Notes: generated by a model from the sequence alone, not told the origin. A stretch of 23,934 bases of DNA from Firmicutes bacterium UBA5774 (GCA_002418625.1 DIEM01000058.1:1-23934), one strand, 5' to 3'. Positions 15,876-23,513 are shown, counted from the stretch's first letter. Numbers and translations are program-made.

Positions 15876-17093
15876 ATGCAATTAAACGATGTAAATCTGA
15901 CAGTTGAAGACGTCGTCGCCATTACAAAAAAATATATGATCGAGACGTATGAGCGGTTTCCTTTCGTAGCTACCCGGGCTAAAGATATGTATCTCTATGA
16001 TCATGAAGGAAACGCCTATCTGGATTTCTATGGAGGCATAGCCGTCAACAATGCAGGCAGCTGCAACGAGAAAGTCGTCACAGCTGTTCGGGATCAGGTG
16101 GCCGACATCATGCACACGTTCAATTACCCTTATACTATACCGCAGGCTATTCTTGCAAGACTCATATGCGAGACGATCAAAATGGACAAGATTTTCTTCC
16201 AAAACTCAGGCACAGAAGCCAATGAAGCGATGATCAAGACAGCAAGAAAATACGGTATAGAGAATTATAGCCCTGAACGTTATCATATCGTCACAGCGCT
16301 TGCCAGCTTCCATGGCAGGACATATGGCGGCCTGTCGGCTACAGGCCAGCCTGATAACGCATGCCAGACGGGATTCAAGCCGATACTCCCCGGATTTACC
16401 TATGCGAGATTCAACGATCTTGAAGCATTCAAAGCCGCCTGTACGGAAAAAACCATTGCGATCATGATCGAGCCCTGTCAGGGCGAGGGCGGCGTTTGGC
16501 CTGCAACACAGGAATTTATGACTGGTTTGCGGAAATTTTGCGATGAAAAAGGTATGCTGCTGCTGCTGGACGAGATACAGACAGGGTGGTGCCGTACCGG
16601 CAAGGTCATGGATTATATGAATTATGGCATCAAACCGGACATGGTCACGATGGCGAAGGGAATGGGCGGCGGAATGCCGATCGGCGCGATGTGCTGCACG
16701 GAAAAAGTGTCGTCAGCGATGACGCTTGGATCCCACGGCAGCACATATGCAGGCAATCCGGTTTGCTGTGCGGCCGCTTATGCGCAGATCAGCGAGCTGC
16801 TTGACCGGGATCTCGCAGCCAATGCAGCTGAGGTCGGCGACTATTTTGCGGCAAAGCTGGCGGATATGCCACATGTCAAAGACGTGCGCCATGCGGGACT
16901 TCTTGTAGGTGTCGAGTTCGATGCGCCTCATGCTCCTCGCATAAAGCATGGGTGTACGGACAGAAAAATGCTGGTCACGGCGATCGGGCAAAATATAATT
17001 CGGATGGTTCCACCGCTGATAGTAAGCAGCAAAGACTGCGACACCGCCTGTGACATACTTAAAGTCTCGATCGAAGAGGCATATAAAGCATAG
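15876..17093 (+). CDS. class III PLP-dependent aminotransferase (ArgD/GABA-aminotransferase-like)
   Basis: The 405-residue enzyme is a fold-type I transaminase of the omega-aminotransferase class. Visible features are the phosphate-binding SGTEANEAMIKTARK (about 111-125), SFHGRTYGGLSATGQ, IEPCQGEGG, the aspartate that pairs with the cofactor nitrogen (Asp232 in LLLDEIQTG) and the Schiff-base lysine Lys261 in MAKGMGGGMPIGAM. Class III enzymes move amino groups from omega-amino acids such as ornithine derivatives, GABA or beta-alanine, or use them with pyruvate. Its position just before the urease-like genes, 15 bases from the gamma-like start, suggests that it handles an amine released by the hydrolases. 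The start follows AAAAGGAG. The exact donor and acceptor are unknown. Confidence 0.92.
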   Translation: MQLNDVNLTVEDVVAITKKYMIETYERFPFVATRAKDMYLYDHEGNAYLDFYGGIAVNNAGSCNEKVVTAVRDQVADIMHTFNYPYTIPQAILARLICETIKMDKIFFQNSGTEANEAMIKTARKYGIENYSPERYHIVTALASFHGRTYGGLSATGQPDNACQTGFKPILPGFTYARFNDLEAFKAACTEKTIAIMIEPCQGEGGVWPATQEFMTGLRKFCDEKGMLLLLDEIQTGWCRTGKVMDYMNYGIKPDMVTMAKGMGGGMPIGAMCCTEKVSSAMTLGSHGSTYAGNPVCCAAAYAQISELLDRDLAANAAEVGDYFAAKLADMPHVKDVRHAGLLVGVEFDAPHAPRIKHGCTDRKMLVTAIGQNIIRMVPPLIVSSKDCDTACDILKVSIEEAYKA

Positions 17094-17108
17094 TGAGGGG
17101 GAAAGGGC

Positions 17109-17480
17109 ATGCGTCTGACACAAAAGGAAATGGAGCGGCTTGTGTTCTTCGGGATAGCCGAAGTGTCACGCCGGCGATGGAAAAGACGGTTGAAACTCAA
17201 TTATATTGAAGCAGGAGCGGTCATATGCGATGAACTTCTTGAAAGGGCGAGGGAGGGTGGCTGTACAGTGCCGCAGCTGGTAGAACTCGGCGGCAGCATC
17301 ATTTCTCTTGAGGATGTCATGGAAGGGACGGCTCAACTCCTGCCGGTACTGCAGCTGGAGGCGTTGTTTCCGGATGGGAATAAGCTGATAACGATCAATA
17401 ATCCCATACGTCTTGGAACAAGGGCGGAGACCGTCCGGGAGCTGGTTTCGTTTCCGGATAGGAAGGAGGCAATGCTGTGA
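17109..17480 (+). CDS. ureA: urease gamma subunit-like protein
   Basis: The 123-residue protein matches the urease gamma fold along its length: LTQKEMERLVFFGIAEVSRRR, KLNYIEAGAVICDELLERARE, a DVMEG segment, and LEALFPDGNKLITINNPIR. Typical UreA is about 100 residues, so the roughly 20-residue tail (RAETVRELVSFPDRKEAML) is an extension. UreA has no catalytic residues and scaffolds the alpha subunit. The start follows GAGGGGGAAAGG. The last four bases overlap the beta start (GTGA), so the two are translationally coupled. Its residues depart from typical UreA more than expected for a housekeeping urease, as in the alpha subunit. The gene symbol marks homology, not proven urea hydrolysis. Confidence 0.85.
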   Translation: MRLTQKEMERLVFFGIAEVSRRRWKRRLKLNYIEAGAVICDELLERAREGGCTVPQLVELGGSIISLEDVMEGTAQLLPVLQLEALFPDGNKLITINNPIRLGTRAETVRELVSFPDRKEAML

Positions 17481-17860
17481 TCGAGCAAAAGATTGGTCAG
17501 TTTATATTGCTGGATGAGCCGGTCATGATAAACGAAAATCGGAAGAGTTGTGAGATCGTGGTTGCGAATAACGGTGAGAGAACTATACAGATCGGGTCCC
17601 ACTTCCATTTTTTTGAAGTTAACAAGGCCCTGACCTTCAACCGGGAGCTAGCGTTTTGCATGCATCTCGACATTCCTTCCGGAACAGCTGTCCGCTTTTC
17701 TCCGGGACAGGTGCGAACTGTCAGGCTGGTGGAATATGGGGGCAGCAGAATGATAGTCGGATTCAATGGGCTGACGAACGGATGCGCCGATGATGACGGA
17801 ATTCGGACAAAAGCATTTGAAAAAGCCCGCAAGCTTGGATTTATAAAGGAGGGACTCTGA
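17477..17860 (+). CDS. ureB: urease beta subunit-like protein
   Basis: The 127-residue protein starts at a GTG overlapping the gamma stop. The core is strongly urease-like: GQFILLDEPVMIN, then IQIGSHFHFFEVNKAL, then LDIPSGTAVRFSPGQ and a closing GFNGLTNG. Canonical beta subunits are about 100-106 residues. The C-terminal 25 residues (from CADDDGIRTKAF) form an extension ending in a helical KAFEKARKLGF, which some ureases also have. The stop overlaps the alpha start by one base (TGATG), so all three subunits are coupled and probably made in equal amounts. The beta chain is structural and lies near the active-site flap. Confidence 0.88.
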   Translation: MIEQKIGQFILLDEPVMINENRKSCEIVVANNGERTIQIGSHFHFFEVNKALTFNRELAFCMHLDIPSGTAVRFSPGQVRTVRLVEYGGSRMIVGFNGLTNGCADDDGIRTKAFEKARKLGFIKEGL

Positions 17861-19578
17861 TGGGCAGTCCGCTGGAACGGCAAGAATACTTTAAACTATA
17901 CGGGCCGACGGAAGGCGATAGGATGGCCTTGGCTGATACAGGTCTGGTCATCGAGATCGAAAAGGATCTTTGCGCCGGCAACTATGGCGATGAATGTGTT
18001 TCAGGCGGCGGAAAGTGCGCGCGGGACGGCATGGGACTCATGTCTGGAGCTGCCCCGCAGGACGGGGCCTTGGATGTCGTTTTGACTAACATGATATTGA
18101 TGGATCCGGTGATCGGTATTGTGAAAGGTGACCTTGGCATAAGGGGCGGCCGAATCGTTGGAATCGGCAAGGCGGGCAACCCCAACACAATGGATATTAC
18201 GCCGGGACTGATCGTTTCAGCGGCAACGGAAATCATATCCGGAGGGAACGGTCTGATTGCAACGCCGGGAGGTGTCGACTGCCATATACATTTTCAGGGG
18301 CCGGATCAGGCGTGGGAGTGTCTGGCCAACGGCGTAACCACAATGATCGGCGGTGGATCCGGCGCAAAAACCCTATCCGTTGAGACGACGATCTCCGGGT
18401 TGAAGCCCATGATCGAAGCCCATGAAGCCATCCCGGTAAACGTGGGATTTCTGGGGAGAGGAGCATCCTGCCTGCCGGGCGTTATAGAGCAGTCCGTATG
18501 TTCAGGCGCCATCGGCATCAAACTGCATGAAGACTGGGGATGTACGCCGGAAACGATACGGGCGGCGCTGGAGGTAGCTGACAAATATGGCTGTCAGGTT
18601 CAGATACATACAGATACATTGAATGAAGCAGGCAATGTGGAGGATACTCTGGAAGCAATCGATGGAAGGACGATTCACGCTTATCATGTCGAGGGGGCAG
18701 GCGGAGGCCATGCGCCCGATATTCTCGAATTATGTTCGTATGAAAACGTGATCCCGTCTTCGACAAATCCGACAAATCCCTATACCATCAATACAGTTGC
18801 AGAGCATCTGGACATGATTATTACGGTGCATCACTTGAATAGAGATCTGAAGGAGGATGTTGAATTTGCCAAGAGCCGTATTCGGTCTACGACTATTGGT
18901 GCAGAGGATATCCTTCTGGACATGGGCGCCATCAGTATTATGAGTGCCGACTCACAAGGCATGGGCCGTGCTGGCGAAACGGTCCTGCGTACGTGGCAGC
19001 TGGCGTCGAAAATGAAGCAGCAGCGCGGGCCGCTGCCTGCCGAAAAGGATGGCAGCGACAACCAGCGAGTGTTGCGATATCTGGCGAAATACACCGTAAA
19101 TCCGGCTATTGCCCTGGGAATTGACGATCACGTCGGTTCTTTAAAACCAGGATCTTTAGCGGATATCGTCATTTGGAAAAAGGAATTTTTCGGAGCCAAG
19201 CCTGAATTCGTACTAAAGCAGGGCTTTATGGTGATGAGTGCGATCGGCGATCCCAATGCCAGTACTAAGGCGTCGGAGCCCATGATTTACCGGAGGCAGT
19301 TTGGCGCATACGGAGGAGCTGTCAACGATCTTTGCCGGATATTCGTGTGCCAGGCAGCTCTCGATGAAGGGCTGGAAGATCATATTCCGACATCGCGGGG
19401 GAAATTCTTGTCCGTCAGGAATACGCGGAACCTTCGGAAAAGGGATATGGTTCGAAATGGCATATGCCCTGAGGTACATGTCGATAAAAAGACTTATGAT
19501 GTTACGATCGATGGCGTAAAGGCGGAATGCGCCCCTTGGGACAGGCTTCCCTTGGCTCAGAAGTATTATTTCCGTTAA
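17860..19578 (+). CDS. ureC: urease alpha subunit-like nickel amidohydrolase with an altered substrate pocket
   Basis: The 572-residue protein aligns along its whole length with urease alpha. The dinickel ligands are all present: His142 and His144 (DCHIHF), carbamylated Lys221 (GIKLHEDWG), His250 (QIHTDTLNE), His276 (AYHVEGAGGGH) and Asp364 (SADSQGMGR). His324, Arg340 and His223 also match catalytic or substrate-binding residues of Klebsiella UreC. Compared from memory with that enzyme, three pocket positions differ: Ala167 becomes Glu175, the flap cysteine Cys319 becomes Val323 (ITVHHL) and Ala363 becomes Gly367. A four-residue deletion removes the TPGxW stretch downstream of Glu175. No ureD, E, F, G or H gene is in the window. 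It may hydrolyse a substituted urea or another ureido compound rather than urea, or may be a urease with an unusual flap. Confidence 0.88.
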   Translation: MGSPLERQEYFKLYGPTEGDRMALADTGLVIEIEKDLCAGNYGDECVSGGGKCARDGMGLMSGAAPQDGALDVVLTNMILMDPVIGIVKGDLGIRGGRIVGIGKAGNPNTMDITPGLIVSAATEIISGGNGLIATPGGVDCHIHFQGPDQAWECLANGVTTMIGGGSGAKTLSVETTISGLKPMIEAHEAIPVNVGFLGRGASCLPGVIEQSVCSGAIGIKLHEDWGCTPETIRAALEVADKYGCQVQIHTDTLNEAGNVEDTLEAIDGRTIHAYHVEGAGGGHAPDILELCSYENVIPSSTNPTNPYTINTVAEHLDMIITVHHLNRDLKEDVEFAKSRIRSTTIGAEDILLDMGAISIMSADSQGMGRAGETVLRTWQLASKMKQQRGPLPAEKDGSDNQRVLRYLAKYTVNPAIALGIDDHVGSLKPGSLADIVIWKKEFFGAKPEFVLKQGFMVMSAIGDPNASTKASEPMIYRRQFGAYGGAVNDLCRIFVCQAALDEGLEDHIPTSRGKFLSVRNTRNLRKRDMVRNGICPEVHVDKKTYDVTIDGVKAECAPWDRLPLAQKYYFR

Positions 19579-19647
19579 TGAGGGTGTATTCGGTTGACAC
19601 GTAACTGTTGATGTCGAAAAACCAGGATGGATAAGAGGAGGAAGTCA

Positions 19648-20868
19648 ATGAAGATCAATGAAAATAGAATGAAGGAGCGAATGGATGCGATCAACAGTAT
19701 CGCGGTGACACCGGAAGGCGGAATGATGCGTCTGGCTCTCTCAGATCAGGATAAGGAAGCCAGAGATTTGCTGGCGATCTGGATGCGAGAGGCCGGTATG
19801 AGCGTCGAGGTCGATGATCTTGGCTCTATGTATGGCATTTTGCAGGGTGCTGATGGAGATGCGCTGCCAGTCAGTGTTGGCTCCCACCTGGATACTCAGC
19901 CAAATGGCGGCAAATACGACGGGCTATTCGGAGTCATGGCCGGGCTGGAAGCCATTTGTGCTATAAAAGATGCGGGCATCAAGACAAAAAGCCCGCTGAT
20001 GCTTATCAATTGGACAAATGAAGAGGGTGCGCGCTTTGTGCCTCCTATGCTGGCGAGTGGCGTTGCTGCGGGAAATTTCGATGCGGAATGGGTCAAGGGG
20101 CTGGAAGACAAAGAGGGATTCAGGTATGGTGACGAGCTTGAAAGGATCGGGTATGCGGGAAGCAGCGAAAACAGATTTGCAAAGGCAAAATACTATATTG
20201 AGCCTCATATCGAGCAGGGACCCGTTCTGGACGCGGAAGGGCTAAATTTTGGGATCGTGACCGGCGCCCTCGGAATAACAGGGTTGAACGTCCGTATCTG
20301 TGGCGAGGCGAATCATGCAGGAACGACTCCGATGAGACTTAGGAAGGATGCTATGATGGCTGCAGCGGATTCGATGATGCAGATCAGTGATTATATAATC
20401 AATTATGGGGATCCGGCCGTCGTCACGTTTGGGATCGTAAGCACGTCCCCAGGCAGCAAGAATATTATTCCAAGCCTGGTATATTTCAGCGTCGATATGC
20501 GCTATCATACCGATTCCGGTTTGACAGCCATCGAGGATACGATCAGGACGATTATCAAGACAGTATGTGAAATCCATGGCGTCACTGTGGAAATTGAACG
20601 ATACTGGCGTGCTGATCCGGTGCAGTTCGACGGGCGTGTCGTGGATGCCATCGCTGCAGCGGCTGAAACTCATAAGCTAAAGTTCGGGAGAATCATTTCG
20701 GGAGCGGGTCATGATGCGGTATTTATTAGTAAGATAGTACCAACAGGCATGTTATTCGTTCCCAGTATCGGAGGCATGAGCCATTGTCCGCAGGAAAACA
20801 CGCGATGGGAAGATATTGCCGCAGGGACGGAAGTGCTTGCGGATGTTATTTTTGAGCTGGATAAATGA
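19648..20868 (+). CDS. M20 family N-carbamoyl-amino-acid / allantoate-type amidohydrolase
   Basis: The protein has 406 residues from the ATG at 19648, preceded by GAGGAGG with about 7-base spacing. An in-frame ATG at 19627 would place that ribosome site inside the coding region and is rejected. It belongs to the AllC/HyuC/beta-ureidopropionase group: GSHLDTQPNGGKYDG (His80, Asp91), WTNEEGARF (Glu125, Glu126), IEPHIEQGPVL (His187), AGTTPMRLRKDA, SGAGHDA and GGMSHCPQEN (His379). These enzymes hydrolyse N-carbamoyl or ureido groups and release ammonia and CO2. It follows the urease-like genes by 69 bases, closing the cluster. Finding a ureido-hydrolysing family here is the main sequence argument that the pathway handles a carbamoyl or ureido compound. 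Allantoate, N-carbamoyl amino acids and beta-ureidopropionate are all possible substrates. Confidence 0.9.
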   Translation: MKINENRMKERMDAINSIAVTPEGGMMRLALSDQDKEARDLLAIWMREAGMSVEVDDLGSMYGILQGADGDALPVSVGSHLDTQPNGGKYDGLFGVMAGLEAICAIKDAGIKTKSPLMLINWTNEEGARFVPPMLASGVAAGNFDAEWVKGLEDKEGFRYGDELERIGYAGSSENRFAKAKYYIEPHIEQGPVLDAEGLNFGIVTGALGITGLNVRICGEANHAGTTPMRLRKDAMMAAADSMMQISDYIINYGDPAVVTFGIVSTSPGSKNIIPSLVYFSVDMRYHTDSGLTAIEDTIRTIIKTVCEIHGVTVEIERYWRADPVQFDGRVVDAIAAAAETHKLKFGRIISGAGHDAVFISKIVPTGMLFVPSIGGMSHCPQENTRWEDIAAGTEVLADVIFELDK

Positions 20869-20893
20869 AGGAATAGGCGATTGGTCTTGATCG

Positions 20894-20909
20894 TGGCACA
20901 TTTTTTGCT
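20894..20909 (+). promoter_or_regulatory. sigma-54 (-24/-12) promoter of the CoA-transferase gene
   Basis: TGGCACATTTTTTGCT shows the required GG-N10-GC spacing and a T-rich middle. It lies only 25 bases after the preceding stop codon and predicts a start near 20921. A small hairpin (ACCGGC/GCCGGT, 20934-20950) falls within the resulting leader. No obvious inverted-repeat activator site is seen upstream, so any such site may lie within the hydrolase gene. Confidence 0.75.
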
Positions 20910-21002
20910 TAATGATATGCTTATCATCGAAAAACCGGCAGATCGCCGGTAGTGACTGCGTTTTTATCCTAGGCAAATCATTGAAGAAGAGGTGAATGGA
21001 TC

Positions 21003-22331
21003 ATGATTATGAGAGAGTACAGAAGAAAATGTGTTTCGGCGGATACGGCCGCCAAAGCGATAAAAAGCGGCGACTGGGTAGAGTTTGCCTGGGGGGCCAG
21101 CTATGCGGGCTTGATCGGCGAAGCGATCAACCGCAGAAGGGAAGAGCTCCATGATGTCAATATGCGCGGAGGCGTCGTTTTAAAGCCGCTGCCGTTCATT
21201 GAGGAAGACCCCGAGGGCCGCCATTTCACATGGAACAGCATGCATATGAGCGGGTACGAGCGTAAGCTCGCCCAGCGCAATCTTGCGTATTACATCCCGA
21301 TCAAATATTCCGAGGTGCCGCGATACATGCTTGAAAACTGCCGCACAGACGTCGCGGCCATTCAGGTCGCGCCGATGGATGAATATGGCTATTTCAATTT
21401 CGGCGTCACGATATCCCACTATGCGGCAGCGGTCGAAAAAGCCCGCACTGTAATCGTCGAGGTCAATGAGGACATGCCGAGGGTCCATGGCGGATATGGC
21501 CATACTGTACACATTTCCAAGGTCGACTATATCGTGGAAGCAGGGCACTGCGGGCTTCCAGAGCTGCCTTCGGCTGCACCGTCCGAGATAGACAAGAAAA
21601 TCGCGGCTTTTATCCTGCCGGAGATCCACGACGGATCGTGTATACAGCTTGGGATCGGCGGTATGCCCAACGCACTCGGAAAAATGATCGCAGACTCTGA
21701 CTTGAAGGATCTGGGCGTCCATACGGAAATGCTCGTGGATGGATTCGTCGATATGGTGGAGGCCGGCAAGGTGACCGGAATGCGCAAGAACATAGACCGC
21801 GGAAGAATGGCGTATTCCTTCGCGGCCGGCACCAAGAAGCTATATGACTTTATGCAGGACAACTCGATGGTGGCAGCATATCCCGTCGATTATACCAACC
21901 ATCCGTTTATCTCCGCACAGATCGACAAACTGATGTCCATCAACAGCGCTGTGGAGATCGACTTGTCCGGACAGGTGTGTTCCGAAAGTGCAGGAGCCTA
22001 TATTATCAGCGGCTCCGGCGGCCAGCTGGATTTTGTGGAGGGAGCCTACAATTCCAAGGGAGGCAAGAGCTTCATATGCCTGCCGTCCACATACACGGAC
22101 AAGAAAGGGGCCATTCACTCCAGGATCAAGGGCATGATGACCCATGGCTCGGTTATTACCGATACCAGGGCCGGTGTGCATTATGTCGTCACGGAATACG
22201 GCAAGGTCAACCTCAAGGGAATGTCGTCCTGGCAGCGTGCTGAAGCATTGATTTCGATCGCCCATCCCGATTTCAGGGATGAGCTTGTCGAGCAGGCGAA
22301 GCATCTTAGGATCTGGCGCAGGAAGAGCTAG
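21003..22331 (+). CDS. CoA-transferase, acetyl-CoA hydrolase/transferase family (4-hydroxybutyrate/butyrate type)
   Basis: The 442-residue enzyme has the two-domain fold of the acetate-dependent CoA-transferases. Visible landmarks are SGDWVEFAWGASYA near the start, IQVAPMDEYGYFNFG, LGIGGMPNALG (about 216-226) and a likely catalytic Glu242 in GVHTEMLVDGFVD. The C-terminal part includes SGQVCSESAG, ISGSGGQLDFVEGA and THGSVITDTRAGVHYVVTEYG. The family moves CoA between acetyl-CoA and an organic acid such as 4-hydroxybutyrate, butyrate or another dicarboxylate or hydroxy acid. It has its own sigma-54 promoter, which separates it from the hydrolase cluster. A GAGGTG ribosome site lies about 10 bases upstream. 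With the acyl-CoA dehydrogenase and biotin carrier downstream, it suggests activation of an acid for dehydrogenation. The acid is unknown. Confidence 0.88.
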   Translation: MIMREYRRKCVSADTAAKAIKSGDWVEFAWGASYAGLIGEAINRRREELHDVNMRGGVVLKPLPFIEEDPEGRHFTWNSMHMSGYERKLAQRNLAYYIPIKYSEVPRYMLENCRTDVAAIQVAPMDEYGYFNFGVTISHYAAAVEKARTVIVEVNEDMPRVHGGYGHTVHISKVDYIVEAGHCGLPELPSAAPSEIDKKIAAFILPEIHDGSCIQLGIGGMPNALGKMIADSDLKDLGVHTEMLVDGFVDMVEAGKVTGMRKNIDRGRMAYSFAAGTKKLYDFMQDNSMVAAYPVDYTNHPFISAQIDKLMSINSAVEIDLSGQVCSESAGAYIISGSGGQLDFVEGAYNSKGGKSFICLPSTYTDKKGAIHSRIKGMMTHGSVITDTRAGVHYVVTEYGKVNLKGMSSWQRAEALISIAHPDFRDELVEQAKHLRIWRRKS

Positions 22332-22425
22332 ACGAGGGATCATGCCCGGCTTTGGCCGCTGAAAAAGATAATCGATGAAAAGCGAATATCTATGAAAAGA
22401 AAAATGGAGACCAATATAAATGAAG

Positions 22426-22467
22426 ATCGCCCTGACTGCCGGATGAAAAAGGCAGTCGGGGCGATTT
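22426..22467 (+). terminator. terminator-like hairpin after the CoA-transferase gene
   Basis: ATCGCCCTGACTGCC (22426-22440) pairs with GGCAGTCGGGGCGAT (22451-22465), with one G-T wobble, around a 10-base loop. Only TT follows before GG, so the T-run is weak. The stem is strong enough to act as a 3' end nonetheless. Confidence 0.6.
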
Positions 22468-22548
22468 GGCGCCAAGACTGTATGAACGGAGGCTCAAACA
22501 TCGATGCCGAAGCGATTGTACTGAACAGTGTATAGAAGCATACAAGGG

Positions 22549-22580
22549 AACCGTACAGTTGTATGCCTAACCGTACAGTT
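22549..22580. repeat. 12-bp direct repeat, candidate activator sites
   Basis: AACCGTACAGTT occurs at 22549-22560 and again at 22569-22580. The 20-base period places both copies on nearly the same face of the helix. The nearer copy ends 166 bases before the -24 element at 22747, a usual distance for an enhancer-binding-protein site. Confidence 0.5.
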
Positions 22581-22746
22581 TTATAAAATTTTCAGCTATT
22601 CGATGATGAAATCATCCTTCCTGAGGTGGCCGTCTAATGATCATGCAAAATAAATTTCTGATCAAAAGCCCTGAAATCAAGGCTTTGGTAAAATGCCCCC
22701 GGCGGATCGGCCTTGATAAATTATAATAAGCATTCCCGCTTAAAAG

Positions 22747-22762
22747 TGGCACACTTCTTGCG
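22747..22762 (+). promoter_or_regulatory. sigma-54 (-24/-12) promoter of the biotinyl/acyl-CoA dehydrogenase operon
   Basis: TGGCACACTTCTTGCG matches the consensus closely, with GG at 22748-22749 and GC at 22760-22761. Transcription would start near 22773. Confidence 0.85.
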
Positions 22763-22889
22763 ACATACAAGAAATAGAAATTTAATTTGAACACTATGCA
22801 GCCTCGATATCCGAGAATAGGCAGTTTGATTATTTTAAAAGGAGGCGAGACGGGCACGGAGCGAATGTAATACGGGGGAGGTATTTGAA

Positions 22890-23168
22890 ATGAGGAAACT
22901 AGTTAGCCCGACGACCGGAACGATCGTGAAAATCAATGTGGAAGTTGGCCAGGAGATCGCAGAAGGCGATGATGTACTGATCATCAAGGCCGTGGATCAT
23001 AAAGCCGCTTCATATGGCCAGGCGGCACCGAACGCGAAAGATCGCGATGAGCATGAAGAATTCTCGCGGCATCACAATTTATATGAATACTCCTGCAACG
23101 AGTCGCTTGATCTGCTTGCGAAACTGATCAGCGACTGCCAGGAGGGTCAAAAGGAAGTCTCTGCATGA
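22890..23168 (+). CDS. half biotinyl/lipoyl-like domain lacking the acceptor motif
   Basis: The 92-residue protein begins like a biotinyl-lipoyl carrier: KLVSPTTGTIVKINVEVGQEIAEGDDVLIIKA. Where a carrier would have EAMKMEN it reads KAVDHKA, so the biotin-accepting lysine is not in place. The second half of the barrel is also missing. Residues after about 50 are a charged, histidine-rich and then helical stretch (DEHEEFSRHHN, then SLDLLAKLISDCQEG) that I do not recognise. The intact paralogue at 23258 has almost the same opening, which suggests duplication and divergence. A GGGGGAGG ribosome site precedes it, and it is the first gene of the sigma-54 transcript, so it is probably expressed. It may be an adaptor or assembly subunit rather than a carrier. 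Confidence 0.6.
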   Translation: MRKLVSPTTGTIVKINVEVGQEIAEGDDVLIIKAVDHKAASYGQAAPNAKDRDEHEEFSRHHNLYEYSCNESLDLLAKLISDCQEGQKEVSA

Positions 23169-23257
23169 AGTCATTGTTCTTACGATGTGTAAGTCAATAT
23201 AATCCGGATAGCACCAAGCGCCGGGAAACATATTCATAATTTAGGGAGGAAATGGAA

Positions 23258-23467
23258 ATGGCAGAATTATTAAGCCCGGTAGCCGGGAAGATCCAGGAAA
23301 TCAACATTAAGGTGGGGCAAATGATCACTGAGGATGATGAGGCATTCATCATCGAAGCGATGAAAATGGAAAACGTCGTTTACGGCGAAGCCGGCGTTGT
23401 GAAAGAGATATTTGTGAACATAGGCGACAAGGTCGAAGAGGACGCGGTCCTGGCAGTGGTCGAGTAA
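23258..23467 (+). CDS. biotin carboxyl carrier domain protein
   Basis: The 69-residue protein is a complete single biotinyl domain: LLSPVAGKIQEINIKVGQ, the acceptor motif EAMKMEN (Lys at about 36) and the closing hairpin VKEIFVNIGDKVEEDAVLAVVE. It would carry biotin-bound CO2 between a carboxyltransferase and a decarboxylase or carboxylase. The start at 23258 has GGGAGGA 7 bases upstream. An ATG two codons earlier is only a base from that site. Most carriers of membrane decarboxylases have a long Ala/Pro-rich linker ahead of this domain, which is absent here. With the dehydrogenase that follows it could serve a glutaconyl-CoA or related decarboxylase encoded beyond the window. That is inference. 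Confidence 0.88.
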   Translation: MAELLSPVAGKIQEINIKVGQMITEDDEAFIIEAMKMENVVYGEAGVVKEIFVNIGDKVEEDAVLAVVE

Positions 23468-23513
23468 GAAGGCATCAGCAATGATCAATAACACATTTTA
23501 AGGAGGTCCGTCG

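Larger units (their letters stand above)
22332..22889. other. 558-base intergenic region between the CoA-transferase and biotinyl-domain operons
   Basis: Beyond the terminator-like hairpin, direct repeats and sigma-54 promoter listed separately, I see no gene here. A 47-codon frame at 22392-22535 crosses the hairpin and lacks a ribosome site. The 116 bases after the predicted start form a leader with no strong hairpin, ending in a GGGGGAGG ribosome site before 22890. Confidence 0.6.

Noticed and set aside
19579..19647. TTGACA at about 19594 as an internal promoter before the M20 ureido hydrolase
   Set aside because: No -10 hexamer occurs at 16-18 bases downstream.
22392..22535. 47-codon frame in the intergenic region after the CoA-transferase
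   Set aside because: It runs straight through a 15-bp terminator-like stem, lacks a ribosome site and has no recognisable features.
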